From the NCBI GenBank assembly GCA_036250195.1, contig JAVHZZ010000011.1:60630919-60694918 (forward strand): a stretch of DNA of 64,000 nt. The letters run 5' to 3'. The stretch's first letter is position 1, and every line of letters begins with the position of its first letter. The DNA is from Mixophyes australis. Lineage: Eukaryota; Chordata; Amphibia; Anura; Limnodynastidae. Made by a program: the position numbers and the translations under genes. The notes under the pieces were generated by a model. The model ran no database searches and was not told the DNA's origin. It saw only the letters and a list, made by a program, of their open reading frames with translations. Below are positions 45,240-56,860 of the stretch, one piece after another.

Positions 45240-45900
45240 AAAGCAGATGGATGGTACTTCAAAGGTGCATTTATCCAATTTACAAAAGAGCCGGTTGGTA
45301 CGGAGTCGTGAAAGAACCTATTTGACATGGGCACAATGTGATTTCAGATTAGAATGTCATCCAAGTAGACAATAACTGTTTTGTACAGGAGGTCATGGAA
45401 GATTTCATTGACACAATGCTGAAATACCGCTGGATCCAACTGGCATGACAAGGCACTCGTAGTGTCCGTCACGAGTGTTAAAATCGTTCTGCCATTGGTC
45501 CCCTTCACAAATTCGAACTAAATTGTAAGTCCTTACCACGTTTGGTAAAGATGGTGGCACCTCTGACACGATCACACAGTTCTGTAATAAGGGGCAAAGG
45601 ATAATGATTTTTAATGGTTATATTGTTCAAACCTTGAAAGTCAATGCAGGGGCGGAGACCACCATCTTTTTTCTTCACAAAAAAAAAACCCTGCTCCAGC
45701 AGGTGAGGAAGATGTACGGATAAACCCCTTCTCATGGTTTTCCTGGATATAGTCAGACATTGACCTAGTCTCAGGGAGAGAGCACTGGTAGGTACGCAAC
45801 CTAGGAGGTGTTTTCCCTGGTATGAAATCTATAGGACAATCCTACTCTCTATGTGGTGGTAAGGAGTCAGCACCAGCTTTACTGAAGACAGCAGAGAAGT
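45240..45900 (-). pseudogene. Ty3/gypsy pol fragment (reverse transcriptase)
   Basis: The minus-strand frame at 45505-45735 reads [35 protein letters not shown] and FTKRGKD, the N-terminal motifs of a gypsy reverse transcriptase as I remember it. The downstream part (45240-45500) is frameshifted but still recalls a C(R/Q)-x-H-V-type RT tail. No protease, RNase H or integrase is attached. Confidence 0.85.
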
Positions 45901-45904
45901 CCTT

Positions 45905-46017
45905 GCAGCGCTGTACAGAAAACTCACTCACATCAGTCCCTGCCCCATTGGAGCTTACAGTCTAAATTCCCTAACACACACACACACACACAGGCAGACA
46001 GACACAGACTAGGGTCA
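45905..46017 (-). mobile_element. SINE 3' portion
   Basis: GCAGCGCTGTACAGAAAACT, TCAGTCCCTGCCCCATTGGA and CTTACAGTCTAAATTCCC match the inverted 3' part of the full SINE, followed by a CA/CAGA tract. Confidence 0.85.
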
Positions 46018-46027
46018 AATGTGGGCA

Positions 46028-46120
46028 GATGCGGGAAATTGCCATACACTCCCGGAAGTCCAGGAGACCCATCCCGAATCCGGGAGTCTCCCAGACATTC
46101 CAGGAGAGTTGGCAAGTATG
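46028..46120. mobile_element. CATACTTGCC-type MITE, right part
   Basis: CCGGGAGTCTCCCAGACATT and CAGGAGAGTTGGCAAGTATG match the right end of the element at 28524-28719. Confidence 0.85.
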
Positions 46121-46335
46121 CGGTAGAGGGATCTTCGGATCCCTCACCGCAAATTACCCGCTCTCCCCTCCGGTCACTATTGCAAAGGTAACTACTTTGC
46201 GATAGTCACCAGAGGACATAGGAGACAGGTCTTGTTTTTCGTGACTGCTACTGATAGTCACAATATTTCAATCTTTATCTTTGCGATAAGGATTGAAATG
46301 GATCTTCCTAAAAAAGTTATGGTTAATAAATATGC
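46121..46335. mobile_element. Partial copy of the multi-hairpin MITE
   Basis: GATCCCTCACCGCAAATTAC to TTGCGATAAGGATTGAAATG and TTAATAAATATGCCCCTA resembles 50300-51285 in parts and ends where E4 is inserted. Confidence 0.5.
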
Positions 46336-46453
46336 CCCTATGTCAGCGGTTCCCAAACTGTGCGCCACGGCTCCCTAGGGTGCCGCGGCGCTGTCACAGG
46401 GGTGCCGCGATCCCTAGCAAGAAAAAGAAGAGAAATAAAAACAAACAAAAAAA

Positions 46454-46570
46454 CTTACCAATATTCCAGCGCCGGATCCTCCTCCTCACTGACTGCCGGG
46501 CGTGACGTCATCACGTTCGTCAGCCTCAGTGAGGAGCAGCAGCAGAGAGGACGTCAGGAAAGAAGGTAAG
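46454..46570. promoter_or_regulatory. Palindromic core of E4 with CRE-like site and outward donors
   Basis: CTCCTCACTGACTGCCGGGC is the near inverted repeat of GTTCGTCAGCCTCAGTGAGGAG around a perfect TGACGTCA at 46504-46511. Donor-like sequences point away on both sides: TTGGTAAGT on the minus strand (complement of 46454-46461) and AAG|GTAAGT at 46566. A bidirectional promoter is inferred, not shown. Confidence 0.5.
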
Positions 46571-46574
46571 TAAA

Positions 46575-47115
46575 GAAGAGTGAAGGGGGGCACAGAGAGA
46601 CACTGAAGGGGAACAGAGAGACACTAAAGGGGGACAGAGAGAGACACTGAAGGGGGGCACAGAGAGACACACTGAAGGGGGACCGAGAGAGACACTGAAG
46701 GGGACCGAGAGAGACATGCTGAAGGGGGACAGAGAGAGACACTGAAGGGGGAGAGAGAGACACTGAAGGGGGGCACAGAGAGACACTGAAGGGGGGCACA
46801 GAGAGACACTGAAGGGGGACAGAGAGAGACACGCTGAAGGAGGGGGACAGAGAGAGACACGCTGAAGGGGGACAGAGAGAGACACGCTGAAGGGGGACAG
46901 AGAGAGACACTGAAGGGGGGCACAAAGAGACACTGAAGGGGGGCACAGAGAGACACTGAAGGGGGGCACAGAGAGACACTGAAGGGGGACAGAGAGAGAC
47001 ACGCTGAAGGAGGGGGACACAGAGAGACACAAGCTGAAGGAGCGGGACAAAGAGAGACACGCTGAAGGAGGGGGACAGAGAGAGACACGCTGAAGGGGGA
47101 CAGAGAGATGGTGAA
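46575..47115. repeat. Purine-rich 21-26-bp tandem array in E4
   Basis: Some 22 units of the form GGGGGACAGAGAGAGACACG followed by CTGAAG, with variants (GGGGGGCACAGAGAGACACT followed by GAAG). All three minus-strand frames are open through it for the same reason as the array at 20318. Confidence 0.95.
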
Positions 47116-47361
47116 GAAGGGGACACAGAGTGTGAGATGGCAAAGAGGGGGACAGAGTAATATGGTGAAGGGGCGCAGTGATATGATGAAGGGGCACAAT
47201 GTGATGGTGAAGGGGCCTAAATACATCTTACGTCATTTTGACCTAACTACTTAAAAACGGGACTATCCGGTAATTATTTTGGCTTAGGGGTGCCTTGGAA
47301 AAATTATGATGACCTTAAGGGTGCCTCGAACTGAGAAAGTTTGGGAACCATTGCCCTATGT

Positions 47362-49551
47362 GATATATAAATACTATGAGCGACCAAAGATTTAGATTGG
47401 ATTTAGAGGACGATATACCTGTTGTATAAACTTTTGTCTATTATCCTGCATTACAAAACATTCTACATATCTGCATATTCTTAAAATAAATTATGATTTG
47501 CAAATTAGTAGGTGATGTTTTCTTGAGCTCTATCAATAGGTACCCCAAGGTAGATATTTAACATATGGAAAACAGCAATTACAAATATCATGAAAAGCAT
47601 AAAACAAAAAAACGACTACTGGTAAGGAAGGATGAATAAAACTGATTTAGTGCAGAGATGCAAAAACGGGAAAATCTTAAAGGGACAAGAGGAGAGTGGA
47701 GTAGGAAATTGACGGGGAGGGATCAATTAAAAAGTACTACAATTAACAAGACTGCAAGAGAGTGTCCGAGGATCAAAAAGGGAACCATAAGTAAGAAAAG
47801 TGCTGTGATCGCAAAGTGGCATAAAAGTAATTTTAAGTATAAAATTATAAAGTGTAGTCATAAATTATTCTGACCACCATGTGCAGCATATACAAGAAAG
47901 TTAATCTAAATTTCTTGCACGGTGTAATTACCAGAAACGTAGATTAAAAAAACAAAACAAAACAAAACACAAAGCTCCACGGTGAAAAAGAATGAGTCAG
48001 GATTGCACAGTTATACATAACAGCATCAACCAGATTTTTATGGGTAGGACGGAGGGGTGGCATATTATTCCCTCCCTTTCCTGCCCCTTCCATGGATGAA
48101 AAGTAAGAAAGCTTGGGATTGGTTTATTCTAGAGCACCATAGAGAGGATCCCCTCCTCTTGAATTTTAGCCAGCTGCAGGGAAAGAGAGAAAAGAAGAAC
48201 AAGGGAGAGTGAAAAAAAGAAGGCGCCGGTGAAGAGTACAGCAAGACAGTCTCGGTGCTGGAGAGAAACCACAATAATGTGGCAAGCAGCGAGCCGGTAG
48301 TCACTTTATCTGTGTTTGGTGTTACATGGGTCCCTAATGTTTGGGCTGAGAGGACAGAAACCGGCATACACACAAGCAAGGATTTCTATGTTTGGGCTCG
48401 GATGTACATGCATATATACAAGCAGACATTGTGGATTCATCGTTTTACATATACGGATGAGGTAAAAATCTCAGGGAAAACTGGTACACAAACGAGTCTA
48501 CCTACACGTTTTCGAAGATATGGCATTGAGTTTTCCAGGAATATTGGTCCATAAATCGATGTTACAGTACACATATAATATTTAGAGCCTGGCACACATT
48601 GGACTGAATCAGAATACCTTATGTAGGAAGAGTGAGTCATTTCAATGCCAGGGAACAACAGCCCCCTCCCCCAACAAAACAGCAGGCAATACCCGTTTCA
48701 TGTATCATAGTCAGGAAATACACTACATAACATTTCCCAACTATGTGCATTCTAACATATCCACTTTCAGCCATGCCTAAATATACCAACTTACAAGTAT
48801 GTATAAACATATGAAAAGTATTGGTGTCACTGGGCAGCTCTCGGGAAATGTACTTCTGTGCTCAGAATAGCCTTTTTTACCCTGATGATTCTCCTTATTT
48901 AACAGCAGATCATATCGGTTGACAGTTTGCTTTTATTTTTTGGGAAATTATATCCAATTTCATATTTAGTGTAGTTATTGTTGCTGTGTGTAAAAATACA
49001 ATACTGTTTTGTTCTGTCTTTCGGGGACATCGATGTAGCTGGCTGTTTTAATTCTAGTTGCATTATTCAATTGTTATTTGAAGTCTGTAAGCAGAGGACC
49101 AATTTGCTGACTTTTTCCTAAAGTCTTCATGGACAATGAAATTGTATCCTATACTGTAGATATAAGAACATTCTATAATGGCACTAAAAGTCACCAAGGC
49201 ATTCTGTGACTATATAAAGACATGAGGTCACAGGTTGTGAATGATTTGATATCTGTATCTAAAGAGAACAGGATACATACAGCATGTCATATCATACTAA
49301 AATAGTATTTTTAAATTAATGGTAATAAGTCAAGTAAATGTCTTGATTATAGTGTTACAATTTTTAAAAATGTTTGATTTAAAAGTAAGAATAAGTGATC
49401 AGTAGACTATAAACTGGTGCACAGATTACTTACTTTTTTAAAATGTACTGTAATATTATAAAGAGGCTCTGATTGTTAGGGGCAACACAACTCTTTTCAT
49501 GTGAACCAGATTTAACAAATGTCCTTGAGTATTTAGGTACTCCATTTTTAA
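47362..49551. other. Intron sequence, mostly featureless
   Basis: A plus-strand frame at 47658-47873 (SRKLTGRDQLKSTTINKTAR) faintly recalls a Tc1-type DNA-binding region but lacks supporting ends. An (AAAAC)n-like patch is at 47945-47970. Confidence 0.4.
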
Positions 49552-49958
49552 GGCTAGGACACACTGCAGTGTTTTCAGACGATTATCGGGGCAATCGGAT
49601 GATAAAGGACTAATTGGCCCGATATCACAGCAGTGTGTATCCTGGAACGATTATCGTTCCAAAGCCAATGAAATCGGTGATCGAGATTTTCAAACTGACT
49701 TGAAAATCTCGTTCAGCAATGGAACAGTGTTGTTCCAAATTTGCAGTGTGTATGCATTCACGATCCATAGAGTTTAGAGTCATGAACTTTTCAGCTGATG
49801 ATTATGACAGATGAAGAGCACAGATCTGAAGGTAAAACGTGTATAGTGTATACACATGAAGCGGCATGCTGATTGGGGATTGGGATTTTTTTTCAGTCAT
49901 TGGTAAAATCGTTATAAATACCTCATGGGTCAAAAATGTCAGTAATGTGTACCTAGCC
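49552..49958. mobile_element. 407-bp MITE with TAA duplication (PIF/Harbinger-like)
   Basis: Ends GGCTAGGACACACTG and inverted GGCTAGGTACACATT are flanked by TAA (49549-49551 and 49959-49961), the 3-bp duplication expected of PIF/Harbinger elements. Internally there are inverted pairs such as GGAACGATTATCGTTCC and GAGATTTTCAAACTGACTTGAAAATCTC. Confidence 0.85.
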
Positions 49959-50299
49959 TAAGTGTGTGTAGTCAATGGCAGCTTGCATGATCCTGTCAAT
50001 TTGTAATTAAATAGGTGCTTACATGCTGTGCATTAAATGCTAATGCTTTTGATGGCGATTGCTAGGTGAACTTTGAAAAAATGTGGAGAGGTCAGTTTGT
50101 AAGCATTTCTCAAGCAATCATATGTTTTCCTCTAGGACACTGAATGCTCCCCATTCTTTCAAACAACTTCCAGATTAATTCTCTCAATAAAACTATGCCC
50201 TTTCTGAATTCCTAGATAAATATTAATACTTTTTTCTTAAGTTATGGATTAGATAGTTTTCTGAACTGTTTTGTGTCACTGACCTTTTAATTCGCTGCA

Positions 50300-51285
50300 A
50301 TCTTAGCGGCACATTTATCAACAGTCGCATAAAATGAAAAATAGTTTTCAATCCTTATCGCATTGATAAGGATTGAACTATCATCATCATCATCATCACC
50401 ACCATTTATTTATATAGCGCCACTGATTCCGCAGTGCTGTACAGAGAACTCACTCACATCAGTCCCTGCCCCATTGGAGCTTACAGTCTAAATTCCCTGA
50501 CATACACACATACATACAGACAGACAGAGAGACTAGGGTCAATTTTTGATAGTAGCCAATTAACCTACTAGTATGTTTTTGAAGTGTGGGAGGAAACCGG
50601 AGCACCCGGAGGAAACCCACGCAAACACGGGGAGAACATACAAACTCCTCACAGATAAGGCCATGGTCGGGAATTGAACTCATGACCCCAGCGCTGTGAG
50701 GCAGAAGTGCTAACCACTATGCCACCGTGCTGACCATTTCTCATATTTATTAAAAAATCTCCACAGGAGCAGCAGTCACGAAAAACTGCTGTTCCTGTGA
50801 AGTTAAAAACTTACCTTTTCACTGCCTCTTCGTTCCTGAAGCTGCTGTGCGATCCATAGAATTCTTGTGCGCATGCTCTGTCTGAAAACTTCTCCGCACT
50901 TCACTGTTGCAGAGAGCGGAGTGTGACGGAGGGATCATGTGATCCCTCCACACAAGCGCTGTAAAGCTCTGCTCTTCGGAGCAGAGCTGAACAGTGCTGA
51001 AAAATAGCAGAAACAGTAATGTACGTCAGCCTGAACTCGTGTACATTACCGTGTGTGTTAAACCATTTCTATTCATTGTTAAATTGCGGTACATAGCAGT
51101 CCCTATAGACATCTATGGGGACTGCTATTTATTAAAAAAAAAAGTGCAAAGCAGTAGATATCTATATCTGCTGCAATGCACTGTTGATAGATGAGGCAAA
51201 TACTTCAATTGGCGTCTATTCCCCGAAAACTGCTGTTTTCAGGGAATAGACGCCAATTGAAGGTTTAATAAATAGGCCCCTTAAT
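50300..51285. mobile_element. Multi-hairpin MITE with inserted SINE
   Basis: The outer ends (TAGCGGCACATTTATCAA and, inverted, AAGGGGCCTATTTATTAA) resemble each other. Between them lie at least six separate hairpins: 50349-50378, 50921-50953, 50955-50998, 51017-51050, 51097-51131 and 51203-51262. The SINE at 50381-50735 is an insertion. Confidence 0.75.
50381..50735 (-). mobile_element. tRNA-headed SINE, full length
   Basis: The minus strand starts GGTCAGCACGGTGGCATAGT and ends in (GAT)n. The middle contains TTTCCTCCGGGTGCTCCGGT and TCCCACACTTCAAAAACATA. This is the most complete copy (about 355 bp). Confidence 0.94.
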
Positions 51286-53289
51286 GTCTTGTTTTCTAAA
51301 AAGGTGATTAGAATGTACCATATGCAGTGCAGGACATAGTCATAAGTTATTTCATTGATAAGTGTACACACTTCCAAAACCTTATATGTATTATCAAAAA
51401 AGACCAAAATGGCAATATAAGATGGTAAGTGGATAGATTGTAAGCTTGCGAGCCGGGCCGTCTTACATCTCTGTTTGTCTGTATTACCAAGGATTGTTTT
51501 ATTACTATGTTTGTTTTCAAAACTAAAGGTCTGTGGAATTTTCTGGTGCTATGTAAATAATTGTTGATGATGGTATAAATGTTATCTGTGCCTTGCTTGA
51601 TATAACCTTTAAAAATATATACAATGTGGGTCACTTCAAAATACTGCACACTATTTTCTATTATAATTTATTTACTATCACATTTAGACTGGCTATATCT
51701 AATTTATCATTTATTTTCCTCACAATTAACTATTTGACCCTCACTTATGTATTGGTAACTTATGAAAGCTAATTAAGACATCTAATCGATTTATTTGCGT
51801 GTCTTAATATACATCCTTTGTAAAATATAAAACTTAAGGCTGAGCAAAATGTGTCCTGTTGAAAGTAATGGTCGCGTACAATTTTGTATCTATTCAACGG
51901 TTTCAAAACTCTGCAGATTACAGCTAAATAAAAATGTATTTAATTCGGTGCTGCAAATTGAACTTCAGCTTGTCTAGATCTTAGCATAAGTACACTCCAT
52001 ATAGCATATCTTGTACTGGCAATTTTTTTGTATGTAACACGTGTATTTTTCCAAAACGTATATACATTTAAAAGTTGATTTTATTGGTCACCTTCTTCAT
52101 CCATAAAATTTGCCTGTGTTTTTTTTTATGTGACATCATGTTCAATTAATGATACCATCTAAATTGTGTTGTCTGGTTTTGAATCTTGTCTGGGCACATT
52201 TTCATAGCCCCAGGATGAGGCTTGTTAGGAAATGTCTAAAACAAACAGCATTACAGAGCATGTTATCTGCCTTTAAGGAAGAAATTCATCACACTGTGTG
52301 ACTCTTCTGATTATTTCATGAGTTGCTCTAAACTCAATTTTAACTCCATACTCTAATCACAATGACTTTTTTTCTTGTCTCTGTTTCATTCTTATATTAA
52401 GTATTCATTCTATATAAGCACTTACCTCATCTGTTCTCATCGCCACTATCATCGATTCATCGTGCAGTTGTTTGCTAGGTAAACTTTGTTTCTTGTTTTT
52501 ATTTCATTGCTTGGCATGTTTCTTCAATTTAGTTTTGTAATTTGTATAGTTTATCCTAGATAATGTTGCATAAAAGAAAAAAACATTTAGAAGACAATCA
52601 AACCGTTAACTCTTTCAAAACCTTGTTCAAAACCTTACCAACCTCAAGACGAATGTTTGGTCCCCATAGAAATCCCTATATCATAACTTAGAAATCCTAA
52701 TGACTTCCAAATCATGGGATCAATCAATCATTAGTAAAGCTAGACGTTACCATTCACATCTACCTATTTTCTGTCCCTTTCACGTCTAATATCTACACCT
52801 ATATTCAAATTGTTAGCTATTGCAATTTAAAATATATCAATATATATGTGCAAGTTACAGGCAATTACTAATCATCTTAAATCTGACATAGAATCAATCC
52901 GTTACAATATTTCTTATTTCTATTACTAATGTAGATAATGTCACACAATCCTCTTTTAACTAGGGAGGGTGAAAGATAGGCAACAAAAGTAAAGGGTAGA
53001 TGCAATAATTATTGCGATAAAACTGCCAAAACTCGACATATCGGACATTAGGTGGCCCTAAACTTGAACCACTTATGACATTCATTTGTTTCAGCATAGT
53101 AAGTTACAAGTATGTTGTTTCTGGATGACTTATAAAGGAAATTGTGCAGGATTTTTTTTTATATCATTGTAATATACTGATTTTACTATATCGTGTGGCA
53201 CTTTGTATAGGAAACGCATTCATTTCTGAGGTTTTGATTTCTGATGCGATAAGCATTTAAGGAGTCTGTTGTGTAACTTTGAGAGGAAG
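51286..53289. other. Intron sequence with one SINE-like tail
   Basis: AGATTGTAAGCTTGCGAGCC to GGTGCTATGTAAATAATTGT (51433-51568) is the 3' tail of another SINE or LINE. The remainder is AT-rich and featureless. Confidence 0.5.
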
Positions 53290-53467
53290 TCCTCATTAAG
53301 GCTATCTAAGTCTATTCAATGTGAGTGACCAACACTTGAATACACAACAGGGAGTCGTTACCTGTAACCTGCCTGGATAAAGGGAAAGGAAACGTCTGAA
53401 CTATCTGTCTACTGTAAATTTTGTTAAGTATAAATTGCATTTAAATCCCTATTTTGGGAAACCTATT
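53290..53467 (+). mobile_element. LTR-B fragment
   Basis: It matches the part of LTR-B around 53680-53860 (GTGACCAACACTT, CGCAACAGGG/CACAACAGGG, TTTTGGGAAA). The complete LTR-B copy begins immediately after it, so a younger copy was probably inserted into or next to an older one. Confidence 0.65.
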
Positions 53468-54517
53468 TGTGGCTGGATCATGTAGAAATGCATTTCAATT
53501 AGTGGCGTAGGCACCAATGTATATAATTGTAAATGCACTTATGGTGTTACATTGGGATGTGTTTTTTGTATGGAGATGTATTGTTTGGGGTTTTGTAACT
53601 TTCCTATAGAAGTCCCAAGATAGCAAAAGAAGGGAGGGGATGTGTTTTTGAAACTGTCTAGGTAAACTTATGCTAATTAGCCCTGTTCATCACTCAGTGA
53701 CCAACACTTTTATTTCGCCTGTATACGCAACAGGGGGCCGCTGCCTTCCTGTCTGGTGTGGTTGCATCCCAGATAATGCAAGCAGCAAGTTTTAGCATAT
53801 AACAGTAGTGTAAATATTGTTAACTTTGCATTGCATGTAAATCCATGTTTGGGAAAACATATTGTATCCTGATACTAAAAATAACTCGGACATATTGGGG
53901 TCAGGGAGAATCAGGGGGCGGCGTTACCCCCTGCAAGAGTTATGTCAAAACTGTATAAAAGTGGGCTGTTTGAGCAAGTAATGTGTCATACCATCTGTAC
54001 CTTTCTGGATGTCACTAGTACCTTCAACTAGTGGCTGTAACTGTCCTTATTAGGACACTGGAGCTAATAAAACATCATTTTGCTTCAAGAACCTGGCTTG
54101 ACGACTACTTACCCTGCTGTAAAATCCTGTAACCTACATATTAGACCCAAATCTAATCCGTTCTCCGGTTGTTCTGAGGTGGAGCCAGCATTCCAGTACC
54201 AAAGTATGGCCTGCTACCTGCAGCTCAGGCCAGTGTGATGGGCCAGGGGGGGGGGGGGGGGGGACATCCACAGCAACCCTGATTTGAAGGCGAGAGGTCA
54301 GGTATACCAGCCCAGGTGTACCAGCAATGGGGTACCCTAGCAGCGAAAATGACCTAGAAGGAAGCGGTTCTAGGTGCCGGTGTAGGAGCCTAGTGGTGGC
54401 AGCAGGATCCTCCTATTGCAACAAGAGGGGCGTATTTGGGATAAAGTAAGGAAACGTTGGCAAAGTAAGCCCAGCCTGGTCCCAGCAACAACAGACTAGG
54501 TGGTCCATCTGATCACA
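53468..54517 (+). mobile_element. LTR-B, complete solo LTR
   Basis: It runs from TGTGGCTGGATCA to GGTGGTCCATCTGATCACA. In this orientation a TATA-like box (TGTATAAAAGTGG, 53951-53963) precedes a polyadenylation signal (TAATAAAACATC, 54066), fixing the LTR sense. The flanking CTATT/TTATC is only a weak duplication. There is a run of 17 G at 54247. Confidence 0.85.
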
Positions 54518-55849
54518 TTATCCTTCTAGTAATTCACCACAAAGCAAAAACACAAGTCCCATCATTTAGCTATATAAATAATTGTTGATGATTTGACTAC
54601 TAATCAGCTTCAATGTGGTGTTACCACTCCGGAGACATTTTAATTACGCTTGAATTATAGAAGCATACTCGAAGAACCTTTTTATCAATTTTACATGCAT
54701 TGTCCGATAAATAAAACCACAACCCCCCCATTCCTTCACTCTAACACAGACACTTTTTTACACAGGAAGGGGGTACATTCCATCCTCTCCTCCACATCTT
54801 GCTCCGTGCCAGTTTCACACAGATTGAAACTGTCTGTAATGTTTCTCACTAAATCACAGTTTTTGCACAGAATCTTTATACAGATATACAATGTCCTAAC
54901 AATTGCACTAGGATCGCTGAATTCACTGTAATTTTGTCTTTGGATACTCTTGCACTCTGTCTCTACTAAAAATGTTAGTAAGAATCTAATTGCTACTGTT
55001 ACAAGGTTCATACTGCACATCTGTTTTTCCAATTCTAATTCATATAGCAATCTTTATGCAGATACATGCCACTGAGCTGTTTTGTTAGGTTTTCGTCTCG
55101 TATACATTTCAGGTGACTCCTTCTCATATCTCTTAATTTATCTGGATCCATGTGTCCCTTGTGAAAGGGGGGTCCTGCTCTTATAAATCATTTGTCCAAA
55201 ACCTACTCGCCGTATAAGAAGCTACAGAGACTCTATTCATGGAGGTGGATAGGAGAGGGGTCTTCCTGGTCTTCATTTCTGTAGGTGAAGAGTTCAGTAG
55301 GGAGCTGTTGTAGTCTGAGGCAGTCTATTACTAGTCTGCCGGTTGGTCTGTCAATATAGCGTGTGCAAGCTAAGGGTGACTGCATGCACTTCACCCACCT
55401 GTCTGTATCAAGGCAGCTTGGGCTGTGGACAGTGACTGCAGTTGTTTTCTGCAAAATCAATCCAGACTCTCTGGAGATTGTCACAGGAGGACAGAGACAC
55501 TCCAGAGATGGTATAATCCGTGACTGGAACAGCGAGGTAGGTTGCAGTGGAGCTTGGTAACAGGTTTGAGGGGTCCACTATGAGTAGATATTTCCTGGGA
55601 TCTATGGCACAAAACAGTCTCTTGACTTGGCTCGAACAGGATGTAGTGGACAAATTCCAGGGAGTGCCGTGAGACAGCAATAATTTTACTGTCACTTGTC
55701 CTCGCTGCTTTCAGTGAGGTCACACAGAAGGTTTGAGGTGAATAGAGGACAATGTACCCCTATAATTTTTTTTTTATATTGTGGGCTCGGTGTTAAGGGA
55801 ACTCCTGAAGTGCACATCTTGCTTGGATGACGGCTACGCCACGCCCTTT
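54518..55849 (-). other. Unassigned, partly open minus-strand frames
   Basis: Frames at 55481-55723 (SKIIAVSRHSLEFVHYILFE), 55408-55695 (YTISGVSLSSCDNLQRVWID), 55233-55484 and 54736-55050 (NLVTVAIRFLLTFLVETECK) follow each other on the minus strand with frame changes. They look like the remains of one coding sequence (old retroelement or retropseudogene), but I recognise no family. Confidence 0.35.
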
Positions 55850-56860
55850 TTTTTTTTTTAAATCCCAAATCGCGCCCTCTAACCTCAGTAGGACGGGCTT
55901 GTAATACTGCCACCACTAGGCTCCTACACTGGCACCTAGAATCACTTCCTTCTGGGTAACTTTCGCTGCCATGGTACCCCCTTGCTGGTAACTCTGACCT
56001 CTTGCCTTCAGGCCAGGGTTGCTGTGGATGGTTCTCCACTCACCTATCACACTGGCCAGAGCTGTAGGTAGCGGGCAAAACATTGGTGCTGCAATGCTGA
56101 GTCTATCTTCCAAACAGCCGAAGAACGGATTAGATTTGGGTCTTATCTGCAAGTCACAGGAATTACAGCTGGGTAAGTAATTGTCAAAGCAGATTTTTGA
56201 AGCAAATTTATGTTTATTGGCTCAACTAGTCCTAATAAGGACAGTTACATTCACTAGTTGTAGGTACTAGTGACATCCAGGAAGGTACAGTTGCTATAAT
56301 ACATTACATGGTCAACAGCTCTTTTTATATAGATTCTGACACAAATCCTGCAGGGGATAAATCAGCCCCCTGATCTGGGATGGCTCCACCATGTCCGAGT
56401 TGTTTTTAGTATTAAGATGCAATAGGTTTCCCAAAACATGGATTTAAATGCAATGCAAAGTTAACAAAATTTAAACTAATCTGTAATCCTAAAACCTGCT
56501 GGTTGCATTATTTGGACAGGATCTGAGATGCCGGATGAAAAGCCACACGAGAGAAAGGCAGCGCCCCCCTGCTGTGTATACAGGCTAAACAGACGTGTTA
56601 GCCACTGAGATGATAAGGTCTGATTAACATGAGTTTATCTGCCTTCAGACAGTCACAGAAACAAAGCCAAATTTCCACTCCTGGCCCTGTCTCAGCAATA
56701 AATATATTTCCTATACCAAAATACACACAATATAAAAAATAAGTACATTTCTAACACACATTCAACAATCAGTACATTTCTAACAATAAAAATTGGCACA
56801 CTGTGCTAATAATTTTAGATAAATTATTACAATAAGTTATTTACTGGTGATCCAGCCACA
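55850..56860 (-). mobile_element. LTR-B copy
   Basis: CTCAACTAGTCCTAATAAGG, CACTAGTTGTAGGTACTAGT and the end GGTGATCCAGCCACA match the family. The start is degraded by an A/T-rich change near 55850. Confidence 0.85.

Larger units (their letters stand above)
46344..47353 (+). mobile_element. Satellite-bearing hAT element E4 with perfect TSD
   Basis: Termini CAGCGGTTCCCAAACTGTG and inverted CAATGGTTCCCAAACTTTC, flanked by the 8-bp duplication CCCTATGT at 46336-46343 and 47354-47361. The 1010-bp element holds a palindromic GC-rich core and a purine-rich array; it has no transposase. Confidence 0.97.

Noticed and set aside
46526..47226. Three overlapping minus-strand frames rich in Ser, Leu, Pro and Cys
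   Set aside because: Artefact of the purine-rich tandem array in E4; all frames are open at once.
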